NCBI RefSeq assembly: GCF_004564375.1
Contig: NZ_CP038267.1
Location: forward strand, 3,040,501-3,104,500
Source: Nocardioides euryhalodurans
Lineage (GTDB): Bacteria > Actinomycetota > Actinomycetes > Propionibacteriales > Nocardioidaceae
Length of the DNA: 64,000 bases
Direction: 5' to 3'
Shown: piece after piece, positions 50,201 to 60,851 of the stretch
Layout of the letters: each line of letters opens with the position of its first letter
How positions within the stretch are numbered: position 1 is the first letter of the stretch
The notes under the pieces: generated by a model
The model's input: only the letters and a program-made list of their open reading frames with translations
Database searches by the model: none
Told to the model about the DNA's origin: nothing
Made by a program: the position numbers and the translations under genes

Positions 50201-52249
50201 ATGTCGCGTCTGCGCCGCCTCCTGCTCCGGAGGACCGCCAGCACCGATCATGCCGAGCCCGGGCTCCGTCGCGCTGAGCGGTGGCGGGACTCCGGCCTGG
50301 TCGACCTGCCGTTCTACGCCGCCCTCCGCGGGCGCGCGTTCGCGTCACCCCTCGACGCGGCCCGCGACTTCGTCGACCACGGGATGGCGGAGCGGCTGAG
50401 CAGCCACCCGCTCCTCGACTTCCACAGCCTGCCCGCCGAGGTCAGGCGCGCGTGGCGGCGTGGCCGCGTGGACGAGGTGCTCCAGGCACTCGCGGACGAG
50501 CACGGCCGGCCGCGGCTGGTCGGTCCGTTGGCCGGGTCCGCCGACCCGGCCGCTGCCCGGGCGCAGGCTCTCGACCTCGCCCGGGCGCTCGGCGCCACCC
50601 AGGTCTCCGACCTCCCGGTGATCGACTGGCACGAGGCAGGGGCGCAGCCACGCGTTCCCGGCCGTACGTCGGTGGTCGTGGTCGCTGCCGAGGTCCAGGC
50701 GACGCGACGGGCCGTGGAGAGCATCCTCGAGGACGGCCGGGACGAGCTGGAGGTAGTCGTGGTGGAGCCCGGGCTGCCGGCCCATGCCGCCCTCGGCCTG
50801 CACGCGTCGTTCCACGACCGGGACGGTGTCTCGCTGTTCCGGGTGGCGCAGCCGGCCGGCGAGGCGGCAGCCGCCGACCTGGGTCTCGTACGCACCACCG
50901 GGGACGTGGTCGTCCTGCTCGACCCCCACGTCGTCGTGCGGCGCGGGTGGCTCGGCCCGCTCCGCGACGCGCTGGCGGACCCGGACGTCGCGGGCGTGCA
51001 ACCCCTGGTGCTGCGGCCCGACGACTCCATCCACTCCGCAGGACTGCTCACGCCGTCGCACGACGCTCCCGTGCACCTGCTGGCCGGGCACCCCAAGGAG
51101 GACGCGCTGCGACTCCACGACCGGGCGCTCCCGGCGACCTGCGGTGTGGCCATGGCCGTCCGGGCCGACGACCTCGTGGCACTCCGGGGGTGGTCGGCTG
51201 ACGACCCTCTCGGCGAGCGGCTGCTGAGGATGCGCCCGGGGGGCTTCCGACTGGTACCGACCTCCCTGGTCACCTGGCACCGCGCCCCGGACCCGGACCA
51301 GCAGGAGGGCACCGCTCCCGACCGCGGGGTCGGTGAGGGTCTCCGGTGGTCGCTGAAGCTGCCGTCCGGCCCCGGGCGCCGCGGCGACCTCTGGGGCGAC
51401 ACCTACTTCGCGGACGCGCTGGCGACGGCGCTGCGTGACCTCGGACAGGAGGTCGTCACCCGTCGTCGGGGCGCCCACGAGTCGGGTCCCACCCACCTCG
51501 ACGACGTCTCGGTGGCGCTGCGCGGCCTGTTCCCGATCCCGCCCACGCCGGGGCAGGTCAACGTGCTGTGGGTGATCAGCCACCCCGACGACGTCGACCC
51601 CGAGGAGCTCGAGGGCTACGACGTCGTGTGCGCGGCGTCGGACGCGTGGAGCGCCGAGCTGTCCTCACGCACCGGACGCGAGGTCGTCCCGCTGCTGCAG
51701 GCCACGGAGTTCGTGCCCCCGGCCGAGGCGGCGGCCGGCGACCGGGGCACGGCCGAGGTGGTGTTCGTGGGCAACGCGCGCGCCGACCGGGACCGCCCCC
51801 TGGTGCGGAAGGCGGTCGAGGCCGGGGTCCCGCTCGCGGTCTACGGCCGAGGTTGGGAGGACCTCCCGGACGGTGTGTGGCGCGCCGAGCACGTCGACAA
51901 CGCCGAGCTCGCCGGGCTCTACCAGCGGCACGGGATCGTGCTGGCCGACCACTGGCCGGACATGGCGCGCCACGGGTTCATCGCCAACCGGGTCTTCGAC
52001 GCCCTGGCCTCGGGTGCCCGGGTGATCTGTGACGAGGTCGCCGGCGTGAACGACGTGTTCGACCCGCGGGACGTCGTGGTGGCGAGGACGGCCGACGACG
52101 TGGCCCGCGCGGTCGACGAGCTGGCCCGTACGGTGCCGGACCCCGCGGTTCCCCGTCCGTCGTTGACCTTCTCCGACCGCGCACGGACCCTGCTGGCCCT
52201 CGTGACCGCGACCCTGGATCAGCGCTCGGCTGCGGAGGCGCGACCGTAG
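50201..52249 (+). CDS. Two-domain glycosyltransferase (GT2-like plus CgeB/GT-B-like)
   Basis: A 682-residue protein. Residues ~140-370 have a GT2-like core: TSVVVVAAEVQATRRAVESIL, DVVVLLDPHVVVRRGWLGPL, and a CGVAMAVRADDLVALRGW acceptor-side segment. Residues ~385-680 form a second, GT-B-like domain similar to CgeB/DUF3880 proteins: LWGDTYFADALATALRDLGQEV, VLWVISHPDDVDPEELEGYD, and HGFIANRVFDALASGARVICDEV near the C terminus. A frame extends upstream, but ATG at 50201 starts a natural N terminus. The last 31 bp overlap the convergent methyltransferase. Two sugar transfers by one polypeptide are plausible. Confidence 0.85.
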   Translation: MSRLRRLLLRRTASTDHAEPGLRRAERWRDSGLVDLPFYAALRGRAFASPLDAARDFVDHGMAERLSSHPLLDFHSLPAEVRRAWRRGRVDEVLQALADEHGRPRLVGPLAGSADPAAARAQALDLARALGATQVSDLPVIDWHEAGAQPRVPGRTSVVVVAAEVQATRRAVESILEDGRDELEVVVVEPGLPAHAALGLHASFHDRDGVSLFRVAQPAGEAAAADLGLVRTTGDVVVLLDPHVVVRRGWLGPLRDALADPDVAGVQPLVLRPDDSIHSAGLLTPSHDAPVHLLAGHPKEDALRLHDRALPATCGVAMAVRADDLVALRGWSADDPLGERLLRMRPGGFRLVPTSLVTWHRAPDPDQQEGTAPDRGVGEGLRWSLKLPSGPGRRGDLWGDTYFADALATALRDLGQEVVTRRRGAHESGPTHLDDVSVALRGLFPIPPTPGQVNVLWVISHPDDVDPEELEGYDVVCAASDAWSAELSSRTGREVVPLLQATEFVPPAEAAAGDRGTAEVVFVGNARADRDRPLVRKAVEAGVPLAVYGRGWEDLPDGVWRAEHVDNAELAGLYQRHGIVLADHWPDMARHGFIANRVFDALASGARVICDEVAGVNDVFDPRDVVVARTADDVARAVDELARTVPDPAVPRPSLTFSDRARTLLALVTATLDQRSAAEARP

Positions 52250-53016
52250 CGCTTGCGCAGCACGGATCGCTTGTTGCTGCCCTCGAGGTTCTCGCCCTTC
52301 TCCAGCACGACGAGGTTGTGGTAGCAGTGCACCGCCCGGACGTGGGTGTCGGTGTAGGTCGCCGTGTAGTCCGGGTCGAGGAACTCCTCGTGGTTGAGGC
52401 CGTCGACGAGGCGCTTGACCAGGCCCATCGTGGTGTCCGGGGAGTCGCGGTCCTCGCTGCCGCCGAACTCCGGCCAGTACGACGTCTGGGTGTCCTCGAT
52501 CGCATAGATCGCACCTGAGGGGAGCAGCGGGAAGAGGACGTCGAACGTGGCCTTGACGTGCTCGGGCCGGTGGCTGCCGTCGTCGATCACGACGCGGGGC
52601 ACGCCGAAGCGCTCGACGATCGACTCCAGGACGGCCGGGTCGGACTGGTCGCCCTGCACGGTGGTCATGCGCGGCCGGTCGACGAACGACTTGTCCTCGA
52701 TGTCGAGCCCGACGACCTGAGCCTGCCGGAAGTAGCGACGCCACATGCGCAGCGAGCCACCGCCCTGCCCGGAGCGGGCGTAGCCGCCGACGCCGATCTC
52801 GAGCAGCACGAACTCCTCGTCCCGCAGGTGCGCGAGGTGGCGCTCGTAGTGGGGCGTGTAGAAGTGGAGCCCCCACTTGTCGGTGCCCGTCCGGCGCGCG
52901 ATCTCGGTGAGGTCGGGGCGCACGGGGTCCGTCCCGCCGCGCAGCCGCGCCCACGTGTCGTCGCTGAGGTGCGGCTTGACGTGGCGGACCGCGAGGCCCT
53001 TCAACCTCTCGATCAT
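52219..53016 (-). CDS. Class I SAM-dependent methyltransferase-like protein
   Basis: A 265-residue protein. It resembles methyltransferases of glycan and macrolide sugar-modifying type: TDKWGLHFYTPHYERHL, LLEIGVGGYARSGQGGGSLRMW (SAM motif I), VVGLDIEDKS, VIDDGSHRPEHV and AIEDTQTSYWPEFGG. The acidic DDGSH/EDTQ pattern is typical of metal-dependent sugar O-methyltransferases. The ATG at 53016 overlaps the DUF4012 stop by 4 bp, so it is coupled to that gene. It probably methylates a polysaccharide or its precursor. Confidence 0.85.
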   Translation of the reverse strand: MIERLKGLAVRHVKPHLSDDTWARLRGGTDPVRPDLTEIARRTGTDKWGLHFYTPHYERHLAHLRDEEFVLLEIGVGGYARSGQGGGSLRMWRRYFRQAQVVGLDIEDKSFVDRPRMTTVQGDQSDPAVLESIVERFGVPRVVIDDGSHRPEHVKATFDVLFPLLPSGAIYAIEDTQTSYWPEFGGSEDRDSPDTTMGLVKRLVDGLNHEEFLDPDYTATYTDTHVRAVHCYHNLVVLEKGENLEGSNKRSVLRKRYGRASAAER

Positions 53017-54917
53017 CGGGTCGACTCCGTCGCCGCGATCGGGATCTCCCACGTCTGGGTCGCCTCGAGGGCGCCGGTCGTGAACGAGAGCGTCCGTCCC
53101 CGGGCCGACCAGCCCTCCGGAAGAGTCGTGGCTCGGTACCCCCTCGGGATGTGGACCCTGACCTCCACGGTCTGCGGGTCCACCGTCCCCTGGGGGTCGA
53201 TGGCCAGCCGGTACACCAGGTTCCCGGCCTCGTCCACCGTGGCTGCGTCCGGAACCGTGTAGTCCATCGACGCCTCGCCGTACGTCGCGGGGTCCAGCTC
53301 CATGCGAGCCACGGCGTACGAGTGCTGGTAATGGGACCGCACCCTCGGCTCCCAGCTCTCTCCGCGCAACGTCGCCTGGTCCATCGAGATGCCTGCGGGC
53401 AGGAACGCAGCCACGTTGATGACGGCGTACCGGGTGAAGTAGCCGAACCGGGGATCGGGAACCGGGAGTGCGTACGGCGGGGTGGCGTTGTCCACGACGA
53501 CGTCCAGCTGGTTGGTCGCCGCACCCTCCTTGCCCAGGGTCACGTCGAGGCTCAGCCGGCGACGCTGGAAGTAGTCGACCTTGCTGCCGTTGATGTTCTG
53601 CGTGAACACCCCGACGTAGTCGCCCTCGACGTCGGCCAGGTCGCCGTCGAGACCCAACGTCGTGATGCCCTCCTGGACCGCCTCGTCACGGAAGTACATG
53701 GCGAAGTGCCGACCGTCGGCCGCGGCGCCCAGGGCGCGGGCCTTGGTGAGGTAGTCGCCACCGCTGAACATGGCGTCCTTGAACGCAGGGATCAAGGGGT
53801 CGTTGAGGCTGTCCTGGGCATTGGGGTCCGGGTAGTACTGGTCGTAGCTCCCGATCAGGGTCTCGACCAGGTTGCTCTGGGTGACCTCGCCGTAGCCGGG
53901 CACCTCGATGCCGCCGACGACGCCGAGCAGCTTGGACAGCGCCACCACGTCGAGGGCGATGACCCCGTCGTGACGCTTGTCGTGGGTCTCCCGCCACGCG
54001 CGCAGGAGCTCCTCGCCGGAGACCGACCACCCCGGAGCGAAGGTGGAGTTCGCCACGCGCGTCTTCCCGAGGTGGAAGTTGTTGCGGCTCACCTTGCGCC
54101 ACGAGGCCTCGGTCTGCAGCCCGGGGTCGTTGGCCACGGTGCGGGACTCGCCGAGCTCGAGGCTTCCCTCGTCGAAGAAGAGGGGTGAGAAGGCGAGGGC
54201 GGCGCCGCCGGAGTAGCGCAGCTCGGCGGGGTTGAGCATCGCGACCAGGTAGCTCCGCTCACCCTCGAACCCGAGGAAGGCCGGCAGCTGATCGAGCGTC
54301 GGCTCGAGACCCTCGTAGGTGTCGAGCATCGGGGTCACCTGGGCGGCGGCCTCGTCGCGACGGGCCGCGATCGTGGTGCCGACGACCGGTGAGGTGCCGC
54401 GTACGTCGTCGAGCTCCGCCTCTGCTGAGCGCAGGTGGTCAGCGATCCGCCGCGTCCCCTCGAGCACCTCGTCCAGCGTCGCCTCGTCGACCTGGTCGTC
54501 GCGGAAGAGCGTCGCCTGCTTCCCCGACACCTTCGGGGACAGGTCGACGCCGATCTCTGCAACGGCGGTGGCGTCGTCGAGGGCCTGCACGAGGTGGCGC
54601 GCGTCGGCGACCGGCGTCCCGAGGAACGGGATGACGCTCCACACGTCCCCGCCGAGGCCCTGGATGTCGCCCTGGGCGGCGTCGACGTGTTCTCGCGCGT
54701 CGGCGACCGCGTCCCGCGACGCCCGCAGGTCTCCGCTCTGCAGGGCGGACACGGCGGTGTCGAGGTCCTCCTTGGCTGCCTCGGCCTCACCGGGAACACC
54801 GAGGAACGGCAGCGCGAGCACCCCGAGCACCACGATCAGGAGGAAGAGCCCGGCGAGCGCGCCGATGATGCGCCGACGACGCGACCGAGGGGCCTTGCGG
54901 GTGGGGCGTGGTGACAT
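53013..54917 (-). CDS. DUF4012 domain membrane-anchored protein
   Basis: A 634-residue protein with a basic N terminus and one transmembrane helix (about 17-40), followed by a large extracytoplasmic region. It has a helical part (LDTAVSALQSGDLRASRDAVADA) and the DUF4012 core: AMLNPAELRYSGGAALAFSP, GWSVSGEELLRAWRE, and DGVIALDVVALSKLLGVVGG. DUF4012 proteins accompany exopolysaccharide genes in actinobacteria and resemble LytR-CpsA-Psr-type proteins only loosely. Their role is unknown, perhaps polymer attachment or export. It is coupled downstream to the methyltransferase. Confidence 0.88.
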   Translation of the reverse strand: MSPRPTRKAPRSRRRRIIGALAGLFLLIVVLGVLALPFLGVPGEAEAAKEDLDTAVSALQSGDLRASRDAVADAREHVDAAQGDIQGLGGDVWSVIPFLGTPVADARHLVQALDDATAVAEIGVDLSPKVSGKQATLFRDDQVDEATLDEVLEGTRRIADHLRSAEAELDDVRGTSPVVGTTIAARRDEAAAQVTPMLDTYEGLEPTLDQLPAFLGFEGERSYLVAMLNPAELRYSGGAALAFSPLFFDEGSLELGESRTVANDPGLQTEASWRKVSRNNFHLGKTRVANSTFAPGWSVSGEELLRAWRETHDKRHDGVIALDVVALSKLLGVVGGIEVPGYGEVTQSNLVETLIGSYDQYYPDPNAQDSLNDPLIPAFKDAMFSGGDYLTKARALGAAADGRHFAMYFRDEAVQEGITTLGLDGDLADVEGDYVGVFTQNINGSKVDYFQRRRLSLDVTLGKEGAATNQLDVVVDNATPPYALPVPDPRFGYFTRYAVINVAAFLPAGISMDQATLRGESWEPRVRSHYQHSYAVARMELDPATYGEASMDYTVPDAATVDEAGNLVYRLAIDPQGTVDPQTVEVRVHIPRGYRATTLPEGWSARGRTLSFTTGALEATQTWEIPIAATESTR

Positions 54918-55034
54918 GTCTGCGGTGTCCAGGGATGGGGGGCGGGCCGCCGGGGAGGCGGCCCGGCGTGGATCGGCGCCACGATAGCCGGGCTTGCCAG
55001 ACCGGGCGTGATCGGCGGTGAGAGGGGAGGAGGG

Positions 55035-56489
55035 TCAGTAGGCGCCGTCGCTCCCCACCACGGCACGGACGGTCTTGAACAGGATCGAGACGTCCTGCAG
55101 CATCGACCAGTTGTCGACGTAGTAGACGTCGAGGCGGATCGCCTCGTCCCAGGAGAGGTTGGACCGTCCGGAGACCTGCCAGAGGCCGGTCATCCCCGGA
55201 CGCACGCGCAGGCGACGCGAGGCGACCGGGTCGTACGTCGCCACCTCGCTGGGGAGCGGTGGCCGGGGACCGACGAGACTCATCTCGCCGCGGACGACGT
55301 TCCACAGCTGGGGCAGCTCGTCGATGGAGTAGCGGCGCAACAGGCGACCCGGGCCCGTGATCCGGGGGTCGTCGCTCATCTTGAACAGGCCGTGGGTGTG
55401 CTGCTGCTGCTCGTGGAGCGCGCGAAGCCGGTCCTCGGCGTCGACGACCATGGTGCGGAACTTGAGACAGTCGAAGATCTCGCCGTCCCTGCCGACGCGC
55501 TGCTGCTTGAACAGGGCGGGGCCACGGTCGTGCAGGCGGACGCGAACGGCGGTGACGACCATCAGGGGCAGCAAGAGGGCCAGGATGGACAGGGCGCCGA
55601 CCACGTCGAAGGCACGCTTGGCCCAGCTCAGTGCCGCGGCGGTACGAGGCTTGCTGACGTGGATCAGCGGCAGCCCGCCGACGGGCCGGATGCGGAGCCT
55701 CTCCCTCGCGATGTCGGTCATGCTCGGCGCCACGACGACGTGGATGTCCTGGTTCTCCAGGGCCCACATCGTGCGCCGCATCCCGGCCGACGAGGTGATG
55801 CCGCCACCGGTGAGGAGCACGACGTCCGCGTTCAGCCGCGGAGCGAGGTCGGTCACCTCGTCGACGTTGCCGAGGACCGGTACCCCGGCCGCCGTCTCGA
55901 TGTCGACCTCGGTGGCCGGGGTGAGCGCACCCATGACCTCGTAACCCAGCCAGGTCTCGCGCTGGAGCACCCGGGCGATGTCGTCGGTCGACGCCGTCGT
56001 GCCGACCAGCAGGGCCCGGCTCCGCAGGTGGCCCTGCTGGCGGGCGCGGTGCACCGCCCTCCGCAGCATGAACCGACCGATGAGGAGGGCTGCGGTTCCC
56101 ACGACGAGGGTGAGCACGAAGAAGCCACGGGACAAGGGATAGTGAGCGAGGTAGCAGCCGATGCCGAGGAGGGCTGCGGCTGATGCCGAGGCCTCCGCGA
56201 CCCGCTTGTACTCGTCGACTCCCGCGCCGAAGACGTCCTGGACGTAGCCACCCCGCATCGCGATCAGGGTGATCCAGCAGGCGCCGATCAGCGTGCCGAC
56301 CCAGGTGAGGTTGGAGACCGTGGCGGCCTCGTCGAGGAGGAAGCCGGTCCTCCGCAGCTGTGCTGCACCGAACACGGAGATGCTGATGATCGCGAGGTCG
56401 AGGGCCAGCGCCGTCATCGGCAACGCCGAGAGCACCCGATGCACACCCGAGGTACGGCCGACGCGTAGCGCGTCCGTCGTCACAGTCAT
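55035..56489 (-). CDS. Polyprenyl glycosylphosphotransferase (priming sugar transferase)
   Basis: A 484-residue WbaP/WcaJ-type enzyme that starts repeat-unit synthesis by placing a sugar-1-phosphate on undecaprenyl phosphate. It has four N-terminal membrane helices (about 20-120), a central Rossmann-like domain (SRALLVGTTASTDDIARVL), a fifth helix, and the bacterial sugar transferase domain (~290-484) with KRAFDVVGAL, KQQRVGRDGEIFDCLKFRTM and DELPQLWNVVRGEMSLVGPRP. The ATG at 56489 is chosen over upstream codons, which lack coding character. The sugar is unknown; galactose or glucose is common. Confidence 0.93.
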   Translation of the reverse strand: MTVTTDALRVGRTSGVHRVLSALPMTALALDLAIISISVFGAAQLRRTGFLLDEAATVSNLTWVGTLIGACWITLIAMRGGYVQDVFGAGVDEYKRVAEASASAAALLGIGCYLAHYPLSRGFFVLTLVVGTAALLIGRFMLRRAVHRARQQGHLRSRALLVGTTASTDDIARVLQRETWLGYEVMGALTPATEVDIETAAGVPVLGNVDEVTDLAPRLNADVVLLTGGGITSSAGMRRTMWALENQDIHVVVAPSMTDIARERLRIRPVGGLPLIHVSKPRTAAALSWAKRAFDVVGALSILALLLPLMVVTAVRVRLHDRGPALFKQQRVGRDGEIFDCLKFRTMVVDAEDRLRALHEQQQHTHGLFKMSDDPRITGPGRLLRRYSIDELPQLWNVVRGEMSLVGPRPPLPSEVATYDPVASRRLRVRPGMTGLWQVSGRSNLSWDEAIRLDVYYVDNWSMLQDVSILFKTVRAVVGSDGAY

Positions 56490-56630
56490 CCGAGAAGGCT
56501 CCCCATGTCGCCCGGCTTCGTCCCGAGTCCCCACTGGACCAGACCAACGAGTTCTATCGCGGAACGTTACGTTGCCGAGGGCAAACAACCGAATCTGTGA
56601 GGAACGCGACACGGGGTGTCGCGAGCGGGG
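56490..56630 (-). promoter_or_regulatory. Upstream region of the glycosylphosphotransferase gene
   Basis: This 141-bp gap contains the dyad AACGT-T-ACGTT (56563-56573) in a locally AT-richer stretch. It is the probable promoter/operator region, but no clear -35/-10 pair can be fixed. Confidence 0.35.
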
Positions 56631-58018
56631 CTAGCCGGTCGCCGCGTGCTCCAGGTAGTCGGCCAGCGCGGCGGTGGCCTCGGTGGAGGAGAACCCGGTG
56701 TCCCGGAGCCTGTCGAGGCTCAGCACGCTGCAGCCGGGGCGACGCGCGAGCGCCTTTCCTGCCGCGTACTCCGCGCTCGTGACCTCGCCGACGTCCGCGC
56801 CGTCCCGACCGCAGAGGCGGAAGACCGCACGCGCGATCTCCGCCCAGGACATCGGCGGACCGGAGTTGGTGCAGTTGTAGGTGCCGTAGGGAGCGCCGGT
56901 CTCCACCAGGTGTCGGGTGGCGCGGGAGAGCTCGGTCGTGAACGTGAGACGGCCGACCTGGTCGCAGACGACGCTGGGCGAGACCCCCGCTCTGGCCAGC
57001 GAAGCCATCGTGCGGACGAAGTTCCTCCCCTCGCCGACGACCCAGGACGTCCTGATGACGTAGTGGGCAGCGACGCTCGCCACCGCCAGGTCACCGGCCG
57101 CCTTGCTCTGCCCGTAGACGCCGAGGGGTGAGAGTCCTTCGGACTCGGCGTGCTCGGAGGCCGTTCCGTCGAACACGTAGTCGCTGGAGTAGTGGACCAG
57201 CGTGAACCGGTGCTGCCGAGCCAGCAGGGCCAGCTGGGCGGGCGCGTGCGCATTGATGGCCCAGGCGAGGACACGTCCGGCGTCGCTCTCGGCCTCGTCG
57301 ACCGCGGTGTAGCCGGCGGCGTTGAGCACCAGGCCGTACTCGTGCCACGGCCACGAGGCCAGGGCGGCCGGGTCCGTGATGTCGAGCTCCTCCCGGTCGG
57401 CACAGTCGGCCTGGGGGAACTCGGCCCGCAGGCCGCGACCGAGCTGCCCGTGAGCGCCGACGATCAACGTCCGTCGCGGCCTCATGGGCGTGACCTCGGT
57501 CAGCAGGGGGTTCGTCCGGTCCTTCTCGGAGATGTCGGCCTCGTCGAGCGGGATCGGCCAGGGGATGCCCGCGTCGGGGTCTCCCAGGTGCAGCGCCGGA
57601 TAGGGCTGGTCGGGCCGCCAGTGGTCGTTCACGAGGTAGCTGTAGACCGTGCCGTCCTCGAGCGCCTGGTAGGAGTTGCCGATCCCGCGAGGCACGAACA
57701 CCGCGGTGTCGGGGCCGAGCTCGCAGTGGAAGGTTCTCCCGAACGAGGGTCCTTCACGCAGGTCGACCCATGCCGCGAAAACCCGACCGCTGGCGACGGA
57801 CACGAACTTGTCCCACGGCTCCGCGTGGACGCCTCGGGTGGTGCCCCTGCGGGCGTTGAAGGACATGTTGTTCTGCACGGGACCGAAGTCGGGGACCCCG
57901 AGCGCCGTCATCTTCTCGCGCTGCCAGTTCTCCTTGAACCAGCCGCGGGAGTCCTCGTGGACGGGCAGGTGGACGACCACCAGGCCGGGGACCGGGGTCT
58001 CGTCGAGGCGCAGCTCCA

Positions 58019-58019
<1 letters not shown>
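56631..58019 (-). CDS. Bifunctional dTDP-4-dehydrorhamnose 3,5-epimerase/reductase (RmlC-RmlD fusion)
   Basis: A 462-residue fusion of the last two dTDP-L-rhamnose enzymes. Residues 1-~175 are RmlC-like (VVHLPVHEDSRGWFKENWQ, VQNNMSFNARRGTTRGVHAEPW with the catalytic His, FVPRGIGNSYQALEDGTVYSYLV). From M179 it is RmlD: RTLIVGAHGQLGRGLRAEF, VLNAAGYTAVDEAESD, HYSSDYVFDG and YGQSKAAGD. Such fusions are found in other actinobacteria. The ATG at 58019 overlaps the rmlB stop by one base. Confidence 0.94.
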
Positions 58020-59026
<1,007 letters not shown>

Positions 59027-59049
59027 CTAAGGGCCGTTATTGTCCGCGC

Positions 59050-59919
59050 ATGCGAGGGATCATCCTGGCCGGAGGAACCGGAACGCGCCTGCACCCGATC
59101 ACCAAGGGCGTGAGCAAGCAGCTGGTCCCCGTCTACGACAAGCCGATGATCTACTACCCCCTGACCACGCTGATGCTGGCCGGCATCCGGCAGGTCCTGA
59201 TCATCACCACGCCTCACGAGGCGCCGCAGTTCGAGCGGCTCCTCGGCGACGGCAGCGACTGGGGCATGGAGGTGACCTACGCCGTCCAGCCCAGCCCGGA
59301 CGGCCTCGCGCAGGCCTTCGTGATCGGGGCCGACCACGTGGGGGAGGAGCCCGTGGCCCTCGTGCTCGGCGACAACATCTTCTACGGCGGCGGGATGGGC
59401 AAGCACCTGCGCCGCTTCTGGGACATCGACGGAGCAGCGGTCTTCGGCTACCGGGTGTCCGACCCCACGGCGTACGGCGTGGTGGAGTTCGATGCCGACG
59501 GGACCGCGATCTCGCTGGAGGAGAAGCCCGCGCAGCCGCGCAGCCCGTACGCCGTGCCCGGCCTCTACTTCTACGGCCCGGACGTCACCGAGCGGGCGCG
59601 GGCGTTGCGGCCGTCGGCGCGCGGCGAGCTCGAGATCACCGACCTCAACCGCACCTACCTCGACGAGGGGCGGCTGAAGGTGGAGGTGCTGCCCCGCGGC
59701 GCAGCATGGTTGGACACCGGCACGTTCGAGAGCCTCAACGACGCCAGCGACTTCGTGCGCACGGTCGAGAGCCGGCAGGGGCTCAAGATCGGGTGCCCCG
59801 AGGAGGTCGCGTGGCGCATGGGGTTCATCGACGACGACCAGCTCCGGGCGGCCGCCGGGGAGCTCACGAAGAGCGGGTACGGCGACTACCTGCTCGACCT
59901 GCTCCGCCACCCTCGCTGA
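59050..59919 (+). CDS. rmlA: Glucose-1-phosphate thymidylyltransferase
   Basis: RmlA makes dTDP-glucose from dTTP and glucose-1-phosphate. At 289 residues it has [36 protein letters not shown] in the nucleotide-binding N terminus, [28 protein letters not shown] and the C-terminal [15 protein letters not shown]. All active-site motifs are intact. The last 56 bp overlap the end of the convergent GMD-like gene. Confidence 0.96.
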   Translation: MRGIILAGGTGTRLHPITKGVSKQLVPVYDKPMIYYPLTTLMLAGIRQVLIITTPHEAPQFERLLGDGSDWGMEVTYAVQPSPDGLAQAFVIGADHVGEEPVALVLGDNIFYGGGMGKHLRRFWDIDGAAVFGYRVSDPTAYGVVEFDADGTAISLEEKPAQPRSPYAVPGLYFYGPDVTERARALRPSARGELEITDLNRTYLDEGRLKVEVLPRGAAWLDTGTFESLNDASDFVRTVESRQGLKIGCPEEVAWRMGFIDDDQLRAAAGELTKSGYGDYLLDLLRHPR

Positions 59920-60850
59920 GGTCGGCCTCGACCATCCGCCGCACCAGCTCGTCGAACGCGACGGTCGGCTGCCAGCCCAGCACCGTACGGGCCCGGGTGG
60001 CGTCTCCGACCTGCACGCCGGCGTCCCTCGGCCGCAGCCGGGAGCCGTCGACCCGGAGGTGGGCCTCCGGGTCGGGCACCCCGGCGTGCCGGAAGGCGGC
60101 GGCCACGAAGTCGCGCACCGAGTGGGCGACGCCAGTGGCCACCACGAAGTCGTCCGGCCGGTCGGCGCGCGCCGCGCGGACCATCGCGTCGACATAGTCG
60201 GGCGCCCAGCCCCAGTCGCGGCGGGCCTCGAGGTTGCCGAGCACGAGCTCGTCGGCCTCCCCGCGGGCGATGGCCGCCACGGTGCTGGTGATCCGGCGCG
60301 TCACGAACCCCGGCGGGCGCCGCGGCGACTCGTGGCTGTAGAGGACCAGGCTCGCGGCGTGCAGGCCGCGCCGTCGGTGGGTTGCGCAGGCGCGGTGCGC
60401 AGCGGCCTTCGCCTCGCCGTACGGGTTGACCGGCCGGAGGGGGGTGCGCTCGGTCTGCGGCTCGCTCCCGGGCTCCCCGAAGATCTCTGCGCTCGACGCC
60501 TGCACGAAGCGGACCTCGCGCCCCGACCGCTGCTGCACCTGCAGAGCCGTCTCGAGCAGGGCCACCGCCGCGTCGCCGTTGACCGCCGCCACGAGGTCCG
60601 GCTCCTGCCACGACCGGGCAACCGAGCTGACGGCCGCCAGGTTGTAGATCTCGTCGGGGGCCACGTCGAGCACCAGGCGGCGTACGTCGTCGTGGCGGGT
60701 CAGGTCGCCGAGGTGGACCTCCACGCCCGGGAGGTCCGGCCGCGGCTCCGCCTCGTGGGCGAAGCCGTGGACCTCGGTCCCCTCGGCGAGCAGCCGGTCG
60801 ACGAGGTAGCGACCGTCCTGGCCGCCGACGCCGGTGACGAGGGCGCGCAC
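59864..60850 (-). CDS. GDP-mannose 4,6-dehydratase-like SDR protein, paralogue 2
   Basis: A 328-residue extended SDR protein. It keeps [35 protein letters not shown], the catalytic SSAEIFG and [11 protein letters not shown], and the GMD-specific [16 protein letters not shown] and [17 protein letters not shown]. It is more divergent than the neighbouring copy and has a C-terminal Gly/Arg/Ser tail that runs over the rmlA end. It may act on another GDP sugar or be a reductase-like partner giving GDP-rhamnose or GDP-fucose. Function is inferred from family and place. Confidence 0.85.
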   Translation of the reverse strand: MRALVTGVGGQDGRYLVDRLLAEGTEVHGFAHEAEPRPDLPGVEVHLGDLTRHDDVRRLVLDVAPDEIYNLAAVSSVARSWQEPDLVAAVNGDAAVALLETALQVQQRSGREVRFVQASSAEIFGEPGSEPQTERTPLRPVNPYGEAKAAAHRACATHRRRGLHAASLVLYSHESPRRPPGFVTRRITSTVAAIARGEADELVLGNLEARRDWGWAPDYVDAMVRAARADRPDDFVVATGVAHSVRDFVAAAFRHAGVPDPEAHLRVDGSRLRPRDAGVQVGDATRARTVLGWQPTVAFDELVRRMVEADLSEGGGAGRAGSRRTRSS

Positions 60851-60851
60851 G

